Positions 1 to 13,835 of a stretch of DNA of 64,000 bases are shown one piece after another. Each line of letters begins with the position of its first letter. The stretch's first letter is position 1. The position numbers and the translations under genes were made by a program. The notes below the pieces were generated by a model. That model saw only the letters and a program-made list of their open reading frames with translations. It did no database searches and was not told the DNA's origin. The stretch is from contig NC_134707.1 of assembly GCF_043290135.1 (NCBI RefSeq), positions 142,043,319 through 142,107,318 of the forward strand. The letters are read 5' to 3'. The DNA is from Rhipicephalus microplus. Its lineage: Eukaryota > Arthropoda > Arachnida > Ixodida > Ixodidae.

Positions 1-171
1 ACTAGAAACCCGACAACTGGAAACTCCACAACTACAAACTCCACACCTATAAATTCCTCAACTTGAAACTCCACAACTAGAAACTCAACAACTAGAGACT
101 GCACAACTAGAGACTCCGCAACTAGAAACTCCGCAGCTAGAAACTCTGCAACTAGAAACTCCACAACTTGA

Positions 172-2906
172 AACTCTGCAACTCAAAACTCTGCAACTAG
201 AAAATCCACAACTCTAAACTCAAGTAGAAACTCCCCAAGTGGAAACTCCGCAACTAGAAACTCCGCAACTCGAAAATCCACAACTAGAAACTTCACAACT
301 AGAAACTCCCCAACAAGAAACTCCACAACTAGAAACTCCACAACTAGAAACTCCACAACTAGAGACTGCACAACTAGAGACTTTGCATTTAAAAACTCCT
401 CAGATAGAGACTACACAACTAGAAACTCCACGACTAGAGATTCCATAAGTAGAAACTCCACAGCTAAAATTTCCACAACTACAAACCCCACAACTAGAAA
501 CTCCACAACTAGGAACTCTGCAAATAGAAAATCTACAACAAGGAACTCGAAAACTAAAAACTCCAACTAGAAAATATACAACTAGAAACTTCACAACTAG
601 AAACTCCACAAATAGACACTCCACAACTAGAAACTCCACAACTAGAGACTCCACAACTAGGAACTCCAAAATTGAGACTCCACAACTAGAAACTACACAG
701 ATTGAAATTCCACAACTAGAAACTCCACAACTGGAAACTCCACAATTAGAAACTCTGCAACTAGAAACTTTACAGCTAGAAACTCCACAACTTGAGACTT
801 CGCAAATAGAAACTCGTCAACTGGAAACTCGACCACTAGAAACTCCACAGCTAGAAACTCCACAACTAGAAACTCCACAACTTGAAACCCAACAATTAGA
901 TACTCCACAACTACAGACTCCACAACTTGAAACACCACAACTAGATACTCCACAATTACAAATTCCGCAACTAGAAACTCCACAACTAGAAACTCCTCAA
1001 CTAGAAACTCCCCACTAGAAACTTCACAACTAGAATCTCTGCAACTAGAAACTCCGCAACTAGAAACTCTGCAACTAGAAACTCCGCAACTAGAAACTTC
1101 ACAGCTAGAAACCCCACAACTATAAACTTCACAACTAGCAACTCAACAACTAGAGACTGCACAACTAGAGACTCCGCCACTAGAAACTCCACAGCTAGTA
1201 ACTCTGCAACTAGAAACTCCACAACTTGAAACTCCGCCACTAGAAGCTCCACAACTAGAAAACTCCGCAACTACAAACTCTGCAACTAGAAACTCCGCAA
1301 CTAGAAACTCCACAGCTAGAAACTCCACAACTTGAAACACCACAACTACATACTCCACAACTACAAATTCCACAACTAGAAACTCCACAACTAGAAACAC
1401 CACATCTAGAAACTCCGCAACAACAAACTCTGCAACCAGAAACTCCACAACTAGAATTTCCACAGCTAGAGACTCAACAACTAGAGGCTCCTCAACTAAA
1501 AGCTCCACAACTAGAAACTCCGCAACTTGAAACCCGACAACTAGAAACTCAACAACTAGAAACTCCACACCTATAAATTCCTCAACTTGAAACTCCACAA
1601 CTAAAACTCCACTACTAAAACTCCACAACTAGAAACTCCACAACTAGAAACTCCACAACTAGAAACTCCACAACTAGATTCTCCACAACTACAAATTCCA
1701 CAACTAGAAACTCCACAACTAGAAACTCCACAACTAGAAACTTCGCAACTAGAAACTCCACAGCTAGAAACCCCACAACTTGAGACTTCGCAACAAGAAA
1801 CTTAGCAACTAGAATCTCCACAACTAGAAACTCTGCAACTAGAAACTTCACAACTAGAAACTCCCCAACAAGAAACTCCACAACTAGAAGCTTCACAACT
1901 AGAGACTGCACAACTAGAGACTTTGCATTTAGAAACTTTTCAGAATGAAACTACACAACTAGAAACTACTCGACTAGAGATTCCATAAGTAAAAACTCCA
2001 CAGCTAGAATTTCCACAACTAGAAACCCCACAACTAGGAACTCCGCAAATAAAAAATCTACAACTAGAAACTCGAAAACTAAAAACTCCAACTAGAAACT
2101 CCACAACTAGAAACTTCACAACTAGAAGCTCCACAAATAGACACTCTACAACTAGAAACTCCACAACTAGAGAATCCACAACTAGGAACTCCAAAATTGA
2201 GACTCCACAACTAGAAACTACACAGATTGAAATTCCACAATTGGAAACTCCACAACTGGAAACTTCGCAACTAGAAACTCTGCAACTAGAAACTTTACAG
2301 CTAGAAACTCCACAACTTGAGACTTCGCAAATAGAAACTCGTCAACTGGAAACTCAACCACTAGAAACTCCACAGCTAGAAACTCCACAACTAGAAACTC
2401 CACAACTTGAAACCCAACATATAGATACTCCACAACTACAGACTCCACAACTTGAAACACCACAACTAGATACTCCGCAACTACAAATTCCGCAACTAGA
2501 AACTAGACAACTAGAAACTCCGCAACTAGAAAAACCCCAACTAGAAACTCCACAACTAGAATCTCTGCAACTAGAAACTCCGCAACTAGAAACTTTGCAA
2601 CTAGAAACTCCGCAACTAGAAACTCCACAGCTAGAAACCCCACAACTATAAACTTCACAACTAGAAGCTCTGCAACTAGATACTCCGCAACCAGAAACTC
2701 CACAGCTAGAAACTCCACAACTAGATAATCCACAACTACAAATTCCACAACTAGAAACTCCACAACTGGAAACTCCGACACTAGAAACTCTGCAACTACA
2801 AACTTTACAGTTAGAAACTCCACAACTTGAGACTTCGCAAATAGAAACTCGTCAACTAGAAACTCCACAACTTGAAACGCCGCCACTAGAATCTCCACAA
2901 CTAGAA
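172..2906. repeat. Higher-order block X, copy a (~2.73 kb)
   Basis: Matches the following block at an offset of 2,735 bp near its start and 2,719-2,720 bp over the rest; one 15-bp unit is gained or lost between. Landmarks shared with copy b include a 12-bp unit (212-223), the TTTGCATTT unit near 382, a 13-bp unit (554-566), a 14-bp unit at 672-685, a truncated unit at 1001-1014 and a pair of 14-bp units at 1601-1628. Most shared landmarks are in the same order. The similarity is seen directly; calling it a tandem duplication is inference. Confidence 0.85.
693..983. repeat. Recurrent ~291-bp variant module (type copy)
   Basis: An ordered run of about 19 recognisable unit variants starts after ACACAGATTGAAATTCC and includes CTTTACAG, ACTTCGCAAATAG, ACTCGTCAACTGG, CAACCACTAG and CAATTACAAATTCC. 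It recurs, nearly the same, at 11,171, 17,595, 24,605, 28,990, 31,234, 37,628, 42,013, 46,200, 48,759, 53,210 and 58,380. Shorter or altered forms are at 2,218, 3,505, 4,937, 54,720 and 59,905. It is a convenient probe-sized subfamily of the array. Confidence 0.85.
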
Positions 2907-5629
2907 AACTCTGCAACTCGAAACTCTGCAACTAGAAAATCCACAACTATAAACTCAAGTAGAAACTCCCCAACTGGAAACTCCGCAACTAGAAACTCCG
3001 CAACTAGAAAATCCACAACTAGAAACTTCACAACTAGAAACTCCCCAACAAGAAACTCCACAACTAGAAACTCCACAACTAGAGACTGCACAACTAGAGA
3101 CTTTGCATTTAGAAATTCCTCAGATAGAAACTACACAACTAGAAACTCAACGACTAGAGATTCCATAAGTAGAAACTCCACAGCTAAAATTTCCACAACT
3201 ACAAACCCTACAACTAGAAACTCCACAACTAGGAACTCTGCAAATAGAAAATCTACAACAAGGAACTCGAAATCTAAAAATTCCAACTAGAAACTCTACA
3301 ACTAGAAACTTCACAACTAGAAGCTCCACAAATAGACACTCCACAACTAGAAACTCCACAACTAGAGACTCCACAACTAGGAACTCCAAAATTGAGACTC
3401 CACAACTAGAAACTACAGAGTGTGAAATTCCACAACTAGAAACTCCACAACTAGAAACTCCGCAACTAGAAATTCTTCAAGTAGAAACTTTACAGCTAGA
3501 AACTTCACAACTTGAGACTTCGCAAATAGAACTCGTCAACTTGAAACTCAACCACTAGAAACTCCACAGCTAGAAACTCCACAACTAGAAACTCCACAAC
3601 TTGAAACCCAACAAATAGATAATCCACAACTACAGACTCCACAACTTGAAACACCACAACTAGATACTCCACAATTACAAATTCCGCAACTAGAAACTCC
3701 ACAACTAGAAACTCCTCAACTAGAAACTCCCCACTAGAAACTTCACAACTAGAATCTCTGCAACTAGAAACTCCGCAACTAGAAACTCTGCAACTAGAAA
3801 CTCCGCAACTAGAAACTTCACAGCTAGAAACCCCACAACTATAAACTTCACAACTAGCAACTCAACAACTAGAGACTGCACAACTAGAGACTCCGCCACT
3901 AGAAACTCCACAGCTAGTAACTCCGCAACTAGAAACTCCACAACTTGAATCTCCGCCACTAGAAGCTCCACAACTAGAAAACTCCGCAACTACAAACTCT
4001 GCAACTAGAAACTCCGCAACTAGAAACTCCACAGCTAGAAACTCCACATCTTGAAACACCCCAACTAAATACTCCACAAGTACAAATTCCACAACTAGAA
4101 ACTCCACACCTAGAAACACCACATCTAGAAACTCCGCAACAACAAACTCTGCAACCAGTAACTCCACAACTAGAATTTCCACAGCTAGAGACTCAACAAC
4201 TAGAGGCTCCTCAACTAAAAGCTCCACAACTAGAAACTCCGCAACTTGAAACCCGACAACTAGAAACTCAACAACTAGAAACTCCACACCTATAAATTCC
4301 TCAACTTGAAACTCCACAACTAAAACTCCACAACTAAAACTCCACAACTAGAAACTCCACAACTAGAAACTCCACAACTAGAAACTCCACAACTAGATTC
4401 TCCACAACTACAAATTCCACAACCAGAAACTCCACAACTAGAAACTCCACAACTAGAAACTTCGCAACTAGAAACTCCACAGCTAGAAACCCCACAACTT
4501 GAGACTTCGCAACAAGAAACTTAGCAACTAGAATCTCCACAACTAGAAACTCTGCAACTAGAAACTTCACAACTAGAAACTCCCCAACAAGAAACTCCAC
4601 AACTAGAAGCTTCACAACTAGAGACTGCACAACTAGAGACTTTGTATTTAGAAACTCCTCAGAATGAAACTACACAACTAGAAACTACTCGACTAGAGAT
4701 TCCATAAGTAAAAACTCCACAGCTAGAATTTCCACAACTAGAAACCCCACAACTAGGAACTCCGCAAATAAAAAATCTACAACTAGAAACTCGAAAACTA
4801 AAAACTCCAACTAGAAACTCCACAACTAGAAACTTCACAACTAGAAGCTCCACAAATAGACACTCCACAACTAGAAACTCCATAACTAGAGAATCCACAA
4901 ATAGGAACTCCAAAATTGAGACTCCACAACTAGAAACTACACAGATTGAAATTCCACAATTGGAAACTCCACAACTGGAAACTTCGCAACTAGAAACTCT
5001 GCAACTAGAAACTTTACAGCTAGAAACTCCACAACTTGAGACTTCGCAAATAGAAACTCGTCAACTGGAAACTCAACCACTAGAAACTCCACAGCTAGAA
5101 ACTCCACAACTAGAAACTCCACAACTTGAAATCCAACATATAGATACTCCACAACTACAGACTCCACAACTTGAAACACCACAACTAGATACTCCACAAC
5201 TACAAATTCCGCAACTAGAAACTAGACAACTAGAAACTCCGCAACTAGAAAAACCCCAACTAGAAACTCCACAACTAGAATCTCTGCAACTAAAACTCCG
5301 TAACTAGAAACTTTGCAACTAGAAACTCCGCAACAAGAAACTCCACAGCTAGAAACCCCACAACTATAAACTTCACAACTAGAAGCTCTGCAATTAGATA
5401 CTCCGCAACCAGAAACGCCACAGCTAGAAACTCCACAACTAGATAATCCACAACTACAAATTCCACAACTAGAAACTCCACAACTGGAAACTCCGACACT
5501 AGAAACTCTGCAACTACAAACTTTACAGTTAGAAACTCCACAACTTGAGACTTCGGAAATAGAAACTCGTCAACTAGAAACTCCACAACTTGAAACTCCG
5601 CCACTAGCATCTCCGCAACTAGAAAACTC
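2907..5629. repeat. Higher-order block X, copy b (~2.72 kb)
   Basis: Second tandem copy of block X. It carries the same ordered landmarks as copy a. Differences include a one-base loss near 3531, in a unit that elsewhere reads ATAGAAACTCG, and substitutions scattered through the block. It continues to a 16-bp unit near 5,625, after which the sequence departs from what follows copy a. It is flanked on the right by the segment that also follows the X copy ending near 60,597. Confidence 0.85.
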
Positions 5630-8600
5630 CGCAACTAGAAACTCTGCCACTAGAAACTCCACAACTAGAAACTCCACAACTGGAAACTCCACAACTTGAA
5701 ACACCACAACTAGATACCCCACAACTACAAATTCCACAACTAGAAACTCCACAAATAGAAACTCCACAACTAGAAACTCCGCAACTAGAAACTCCACAGC
5801 TAGAAACTCCACAACTTGAGACTTCGCAACAAGAAACTCGGCAACTAGAATCTCCACAACTAGAAACTCTGCAACTAGAAACTCCGCAACTACAAACTCC
5901 GCAACTAGAAACTCCACAGCTAGAAACTCCACAACTTGAGATTTCGCAAATAGAAACTCGTCAACTAGAAACTCAACAACTAGAAACTCCACAGCTAGAA
6001 ACTCCACAACTAGAAACTCCACAACTACAAACTCCACAACTTGAAAGTTCACCACTATAAACTCCACAACTAGAAACTCCACAACTAGAGACTCCACAAC
6101 AAGAAACTCCACCACTAGAAATTCCACAACTACAAACCTCACAACTAGAAACTCCACAACTAGAAACTCCGCAACTGGAAACTCCACAGCCAGAAACTCT
6201 ACAACTAGAAAACCACATATAGAAACTCCGAAACAACAAGCTCTGCAACTAGAAACTGCACAACTAGAATTTCCACAGCTAGAGACTCAACAACTAGAGA
6301 CTCCTCAACTAAAAGCTCCACAACTAGACACTCCACAACTAGAAACTCCGCAACTAGAAACCCGATAACTGGAAACTCAACAACTACAAACTCCACACCT
6401 ATAAATTCCTCAACTTGAAACTCCACAACTAGAAACTCAACAACTAGTGACTGCACAACTACAGACTCCGCAACTAGAAACTCCGCAGCTAGAAACTCCA
6501 CAACTTGAAACTCTGCAACTCGAAACTCTGCAACTAGAAAATGCACAACTCTAAACTCAAGTAGAAACTCCCCAAGTGGAAACTCCGCAACTAGAAACTC
6601 CGCAACTCGAAAATCCACAACGAGAAACTTCACAACTAGAAACTCCCCAACAAGAAACTCCACAACTAGAAACTCCACAACTAGAAACTCCACAACTAGA
6701 GACTGCACAACTCGAGACTTTGCATTTAGAAACTCCTCAGATAGAGACTACACAACTAGAAACTCCACGACTAGGAACTCTGCAAATAGAAAATCTACAA
6801 CAAGGAACTCGAAAACTAAAAACTCCAACTAGAAAATATACAACTAGAAACTTCACAACTAGAGACTCCACAACTAGGAACTTCACAACTTGAAACCCAA
6901 CAATTAGATACTCCACAACTACAGACTCCACAACTTGAAACACCAAAACTAGATACTCCACAATTACAAATTCCGCAACTAGAAACTCCACAACTAGAAA
7001 CTCCTCAACTAGAAACTCCCCACTAGAAACTTCACAACTAGAATCTCTGCAACTAGAAACTCCACAGCTAGTAACTCCGCAACTAAAAACTCCACAACTT
7101 GAAACTCCGCCACTAGAAGCTCCACAACTAGAAAACTCCGCAACTACAAACTCTGCAACTAGAAACTCCGCAACAAGAAACTCCACAGCTAGAAACTCCA
7201 CAACTTGAAACACCACAACTAGATACTCCACAACTACAAATTCCACAACTAGAAACTCCACAACTAGAAACACCACATCTAGAATCTCCGCAACAACAAA
7301 CTCTGCAACTAGAAACTCCACAACTAGAATTTCCACAGCTAGAGACTCAACAACTAGAAACTCCTCAACTAAAAGCTCCACAACTAGACACTCCACAACT
7401 AGAAACTCCGACACTAGAAACCCGACAACTAGAAACTCAACAACTAGAAACTCCACACCTATAAATTCCTCAACTTGAAACTCCACATCTAAAACTCCAC
7501 TGCAAGAAACTCCACAACTAGAAACTCCGCAACTAGAAAATCCCCAACTAGGAACTCCACAACTAGAAACTCTGCAACTAGAAACTCCGCAACTAGAAAC
7601 TCTGCAAATAGAAACTCCGCAACTAGAAACTCCACAGCTAGAAACCCCTCAACTATAAACTTCACAACTAGAAACTCAACAACTAGAGACTGCACAACTA
7701 GGGACTCCGCAACCAGAAACTCCGCAGCTAGAAACTCCGACACTAGAAACTCCACAACTTGAAACTCTGCAACTCGAAACTCTGCAACTAGAAAATCCAC
7801 AACTATAAACTCAAGTAGAAACTCCCCAACTGGAAACTCCCCAACTAGAAACTCCATAGCTAGAAACCCCACCACTATAAACTTCACAACTAGCAACTCA
7901 ACAACTAGAGACTGCACAACTAGAGACTCCGCAACTAGAAACTCCACAGCTAGAAACTCCACAACTTGATAATCCACAACTACAAATTCCACAACTAGAA
8001 ACTCCACAACAGGAAACTCCGCAACTAGAAACTCTGCAACTACAAACTTTACAGTTAGAAACTCCACAACTTGAGACTTCGCAAATAGAAACTCGTCAAC
8101 TGGAAACTCAACCACTAGATAATCCACAGCTAGAAACTCCAATATTAGAAACTCCACAACTTGAAACCCGACAAATAGATACTCCACAACTTGAAACACC
8201 ACAACTAGATACTCCACAACTACAAATTCCGCAACTTGAAACTACACAACTAGAAACTCCGCTACTAGAAACTCCCCAACTAGAAACTCCACAACTAGAA
8301 TCTCTGCAACTAGAAACTCCGCAACTAGAAACTGTGCAACTAGAAACTCCGCAGCTAGAAACTCCACAGCTAGAAACCCCACAACTATAAACTTCACAAC
8401 TAGCAACTCAACAACTGGAGACTGCACAACTAGAGACTCCGCGACTAGAAACTCCACAGCTAGTTACTCAGCAACTAGAAACTCCACAAGTTGAAACTCC
8501 GCCACTAGCACCTCCGCAACTAGAAAACTCCGCAACTAGAAACTCTGCCACTAGAAACTCCGCAACTAGAAACTCCACAACTGGAAACTCCACAACTTGA

Positions 8601-9017
8601 AACACCACAACTAAATACTCCACAACTACAAATTCCACAACTAGAAACTCTACAACTAGAAACTCCACAACTAGAAACTCCGCAACTAGAAACTCCACAG
8701 CTAGAAACTCCACAACTTGAGACTTCGCAACAAGAAACTCGGCAACTAGAATCTCCACAACTAGAAACTCTGCAACTAGAAACTCCGCAACTACAAACTC
8801 CGCAACTAGAAACTCCACAGCTAGAAACTCCACAACTTGAGACTTCACAAATAGAAACTCGTCAACTAGAAACTCAACAACTAGAAACTCCGCAGCTAGA
8901 AACTACACAACTAGAAACTCCACAACTAGAAACTCCGCAACTTGAGAGTTCGCCACTTGAAACTCCACAACTAGAAACTCCGCAACTAGAGACTCCACAA
9001 CTAGAACCTCCACCACT
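5630..9017. repeat. Post-X segment, repeated at 60,598-64,000
   Basis: Satellite units in the order found again at the end of the window, offset 54,968 bp at first and 54,983 bp after one extra 15-bp unit near 61,570. The last bases of the window (TAGAACCTCCACCACT) equal bases 9,002-9,017. Inside it, about 6,880-8,610 also matches 11,350-13,095 at an offset of 4,470-4,484 bp. No gene is seen here. Confidence 0.85.
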
Positions 9018-9611
9018 AGAAACTCCACAACTACGAACCTCACAACTAGAAACTCAACAACTAGAAACTCCAAAACTGGAAACTCCACAGCCAGAAACTC
9101 CACAACTAGAAACACCACATCTAGAAACTCCGCAACAACAAACTCTGCAACTAGAAACTCCACAACTAGAATTTCCACAGCTAGAGACTCAACAACTAGA
9201 AACTCCTCAACTAAAAGCTCCACAACTAGACACTCCTTAACTAGAAACTCCGCAACTAGAAACCCGACAACTAGAAACTCAACAACTAGAAACTCCACAA
9301 CTAGAAACTCTGCAACTAGAAACTCCGCAACCAGAAACTCTGCAAATAGAAACTCCGCAACTAGAAACTCCACAGCTTGAAACCCCTCAACTCAAACTTC
9401 ACAACTAGAAACTCAACAACTAGAGACTGCACAACTAGAGACTCCGCAACCAGAAACTCCGCAGCTAGAAACTCCGACCTTAGAAAATCCACAACTATAA
9501 ACTCAAGTAGAAACTCCCCAACTGGAAACTCCCCAACTAGAAACTCCACAGCTAGAAACCCCAACACTATAAACTTCACAACTAGCAACTCAACAACTAG
9601 AGACTGCACAA
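9001..9611. repeat. 611-bp tandem doublet, copy 1
   Basis: Begins with the variant unit CTAGAACCTCCACCA at 9,001, which recurs at 9,612. The two copies share a rare CTACGAACC unit, a CCTTAACTAG unit and a CTTGAAACC unit after CACAG in the same order. This copy has a 14-bp unit at 9,391-9,404 (CTCAAACTTCACAA) where copy 2 has a 15-bp CTATAAAC unit. Confidence 0.85.
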
Positions 9612-10222
9612 CTAGAACCTCCACCACTAGAAACTCCACAACTACGAACCTCACAACTAGAAACTCAACAACTAGAAACTCCAAAACTGGAAACTCCACA
9701 TCCAGAAACTCCACAACTAGAAACACCACATCTAGAAACTCCGCAACAACAAACTCTGCAACTAGAAACTCCACAACTAGAATTTCCACAGTTAGAGACT
9801 CAACAACTAGAAACTCCTCAACTAAAAGCTCCACAACTAGACACTCCTTAACTAGAAACTCCGCAACTAGAAACCCGACAACTAGAAACTCAACAACTAG
9901 AAACTCCACAACTAGAAACTCTGCAACTAGAAACTCCGCAACCAGAAACTCTGCAAATAGAAACTCCGCAACTAGAAACTCCACAGCTTGAAATCCCTCA
10001 ACTATAAACTTCACAACTAGAAACTCAACAACTAGAGACTGCACAACTAGAGACTCCGCAACCAGAAACTCCGCAGCTAGAAACTCCGACCTTAGAAAAT
10101 CCACAACTATAAACTCAAGTAGAAACTCCCCAACTGGAAACTCCCCAACTAGAAACTCCACAGCTAGAAACCCCAACACTATAAACTTCACAACTAGCAA
10201 TTCAACAACTAGAGACTGCACA
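9612..10222. repeat. 611-bp tandem doublet, copy 2
   Basis: Direct repeat of 9,001-9,611 at offset 611, becoming 612 after the one-base difference at 9,391-9,404. The match stops near 10,222, where this copy goes on with CTAGAGACTCCGCCA in place of CTAGAACCTCCACCA. The same doublet junction recurs near 14,748, 21,758 and 34,781 through the larger duplications. Confidence 0.85.
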
Positions 10223-13200
10223 ACTAGAGACTCCGCCACTAGAAACTCCACAGCTAGAAACTCCACAACTAGATAATCCACAACTACAAATTCCACAAGT
10301 AGAAACTCCACAACTGGAAACTCCGCAACTAGAAACTCTGCAACTACAAACTTTACAGTTAGAAACTCCACAACTTGAGACTTCGCAAATAGAAACTCGT
10401 CAACTGGAAACTCAACCACTAGAAACTCCACAGCTGGAAACTCCACAACCAGAAACTCCACAACTTGGAACCCGACAAGTAGATACTCCACAACTTGAAA
10501 CACCACAACTAGATACTTCACAACTACAAATTCCGCAAGTAGAAACTCCACAACTAGAAACTCCACAACTAGAAACTCCGCAACTAGAAACTCCCCAACT
10601 AGAAACTCCACAACTAGAATCTCTGCAACTAGAAACTCCGCAACTAGAAACTCCTCAACTAGAAACCCCTAACTATAAACTTCACAACTAGAAACTCAAC
10701 AACTAGAGACTGCACAACTAGATACTCCGCAACTAGAACCTCCGCAGCTAGAAACTCCGCAACTAGAAACTCCACAACTTGAAACTCTGCAACTCGAAAC
10801 TCTGCAACTAGAAAATCCACAACTATAAACTCAAGTAGAAACTACCCAACTGGAAACTTCGCAACTAGAAACTCCCCAACAAGAAACTCCACAACTAGAA
10901 ACTCCAGAACTAGAAACTCCACAACTAGAGACTGCAAAACTAGAGACTTTGCATTTAGAAACTCCTCAGATAGAAACTACAAAACTAGAAACTCCACGAC
11001 TAGAGATTCCATAAGTAGAAACTCCACAGCTAAAATTTCCACAACTACAAACCCCACAACTAGAAACGCCACAACTAGAAACTCTGCAAATAGACACTCC
11101 ACAACTAGAAACTCCACAACTAGAGACTCCACAACTAGGAACTCCAAAATTGAGACTCCACAACTAGAAACTACACAGATTGAAATTCCACAACTAGAAA
11201 CTCCACAACTGGAAACTCCGCAACAAGAAACTCTGCAACTAGAAACTTTACAGCTAGAAACTCCACAACTTGAGACTTCGCAAATAGAAACTCGTCAACT
11301 GGAAACTCAACCACTAGAAACTCCACAGCTAGAAACTCCACAACTAGAAACTCCACAACTTGAAACCCAACAATTAGATACTCCACAACTACAGACTCCA
11401 CAACTTGAAACACCACAACTAGATACTCCACAATTACAAATTCCGCAACTAGAAACTCCACAACTAGAAACTCCTCAACTAGAAACTCCCCACTAGAAAC
11501 TTCACAACTAGAATCTCTGCAACTAGAAACTCCACAGCTAGTAACTCCGCAACTAAAAACTCCACAACTTGAAACTCCGCCACTAGAAGCTCCACAACTA
11601 GAAAACTCCGCAACTACAAACTCTGCAACTAGAAACTCCGCAACTAGAAACTGCCCAGCTAGAAACTCCACAACTTGAAACACCACAACTACATACTCCA
11701 CAACTACAAATTCCACAACTAGAAACTCCACAACTAAAACACCACATCTAGAATCTCCGCAACAACAAACTCTGCAACTAGAAACTCCACAACTAGAATT
11801 TCCACAGCTAGAGACTCAACAACTAGAAACTCCTCAACTAAAAGCTCCACAACTAGACACTCCACAACTAGAAACTCCGCAACTAGAAACCCGACAACTA
11901 GAAACTCAACAACTAGAAACTCCACACCTATAAATTCCTCAACTTGAAACTCCACAACTAAAACTCCACTGCAAGAAACTCCACAACTAGAAACTCCGCA
12001 ACTAGAAACTCCCCAACTAGGAACTCCACAACTAGAAACTCTGCAACTAGAAACTCCGCATCTAGAAACTCTGCAAATAGAAACTCCGCAACTAGAAACT
12101 CCACAGCTAGAAACCCCTCAACTATAAACTTCACAACTAGAAACTCAACAACTAGAGACTGCACAACTAGGGACTCCACAACCAGAAACTCCGCAGCTAG
12201 AAACTCCGACACTAGAAACTCCACAACTTGAAACTCTGCAACTCGAAACTCTGCAACTAGAAAATCCACATTTATAAACTCAAGTAGAAACTCCCCAACT
12301 GGAAACTCCCCAACTAGAAACTCCATAGCTAGAAACCCCACCACTATAAACTTCACAACTAGCAACTCAACAACTAGAGACTGCACAACTAGAGACTCCG
12401 CAACTAGAAACTCCACAGCTAGAAACTCCACAACTTGATAATCCACAACTACAAATTCCACAACTACAAATTCCACAACTAGAAACTCCACAACTGGAAA
12501 CTCCGCAACTAGAAACTCTGCAACTACAAACTTTACAGTTAGAAACTCCACAACTTGAGACTTCGCAAATAGAAACTCGTCAACTGGAAACTCAACCACT
12601 AGATACTCCACAGCTAGAAACTCCAATACTAGAAACTCCACAACTTGAAACCCGACAAATAGATACTCCACAACTTGAAACACCACAACTAGATACTCCA
12701 CAACTACAAATTCCGCAACTTGAAACTCCACAACTAGAAACTCCGCTACTAGAAACTCCCCAACTAGAAACTCCACAACTAGAATCTCTGCAACTAGAAA
12801 CTCCGCAACTAGAAACTGTGCAACTAGAAACTCCGCAGCTAGAAACTCCACAGCTAGAAACCCCACAACTATAAGCTTCACAACTAGCAACTCAACAACT
12901 GGAGACTGCACAACTAGAGACTCCGCGACTAGAAACTCCACAGCTAGTTACTCAGCAACTAGAAACTCCACAAGTTGAAACTCCGCCCCTAGCATCTCCG
13001 CAACTAGAAAACTCCGCAACTAGAAACTCTGCCACTAGAAACTCCGCAACTAGAAACTCCACAACTGGAAACTCCACAACTTGAAACACCACAACTAGAT
13101 ACCCCACAACTACAAATTCCACAACTAGAAACTCCACAAATAGAAACTCCACAACTAGAAACTCCGCAACTAGAAACTCCACAGCTAGAAACTCCACAAC

Positions 13201-13828
13201 TTGAGACTTCGCAACAAGAAACTCGGCAACTAGAATCTCCACAACTAGAAACTCTGCAACTAGAAACTCCGCAACTACAAACTCCGCAACTAGAAACTCC
13301 ACAGCTAGAAACTCCACAACTTGAGATTTCGCAAATAGAAAATCGTCAACCATAAACTCAACAACTAGAAACTCCACAGCTAGAAACTCCACAACTAGAA
13401 ACTCCACAACTTGAAAGTTCACCACTAGAAACTCCACAACTAGAAACTCCACAACTAGAGACTCCACAACTAGAAACTCCACCACTAGAAATTCCACAAC
13501 TACAAACCTCACAACTAGAAACTCCACAACTAGAAACTCCGCAACTGGAAACTCCACAGCCAGAAACTCTACAACTAGAAAAACCACATCTAGAAACTCC
13601 GCAACAACAAACTCTGCAACTAGAAACTCCACAACTAGAATTTGCACAGCTAGAGACTCAACAACAAGAGACTCCTCAACTAAAAGCTCCACAACTAGAC
13701 AGTCCACAACTAGAAACTCCGCAACTAGAAACCCAACAACTAGAAACTCAACAACTACAAACTCCACACCTATAAATTCCTCAACTTGAAACTCCACAAC
13801 TAAAACTCCACAACTAGAAACTCCACAA

Positions 13829-13835
13829 CTAGAAA
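13829..13835. repeat. 7-bp truncated unit (CTAGAAA)
   Basis: One unit is cut to CTAGAAA before the next CTAG at 13,836. A 14-bp unit follows at 13,851-13,864. The same broken unit lies at 20,839 and 33,862, the positions predicted by the 7,010-bp and 13,023-bp offsets, so it is inherited by all three copies. Confidence 0.9.

Larger units (their letters stand above)
6880..10550. repeat. Older tandem block, left copy (matches 11,350-15,690)
   Basis: Positions 6,880-8,610 match 11,350-13,095 at an offset of about 4,470-4,484 bp, and 9,165-10,550 match 14,299-15,690 at an offset of 5,134-5,136 bp. The roughly 0.65-kb difference is extra sequence around 13.1-14.3 kb in the right copy, part of which resembles 5.57-6.19 kb. 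Point differences between copies are more numerous than in the 7-kb and 13-kb pairs, so this looks like an older event. Confidence 0.65.

Noticed and set aside
47..56. TATA-box-like CTATAAAT (also CTATAAAC at many sites, e.g. near 2,646, 7,651, 12,122)
   Set aside because: It is a single-base variant of the ordinary CTAGAAAC start of the unit, carried along by duplication. There is no gene downstream and no other promoter element.
378..390. Octamer-like TTTGCATTT repeated at the start of many blocks (381, 1,921, 3,101, 6,718, 17,343 and others)
   Set aside because: It resembles a POU-factor octamer with a mismatch, but it is one inherited variant of the 15-bp unit. Recurrence follows block copying and is not independent evidence of a binding site.
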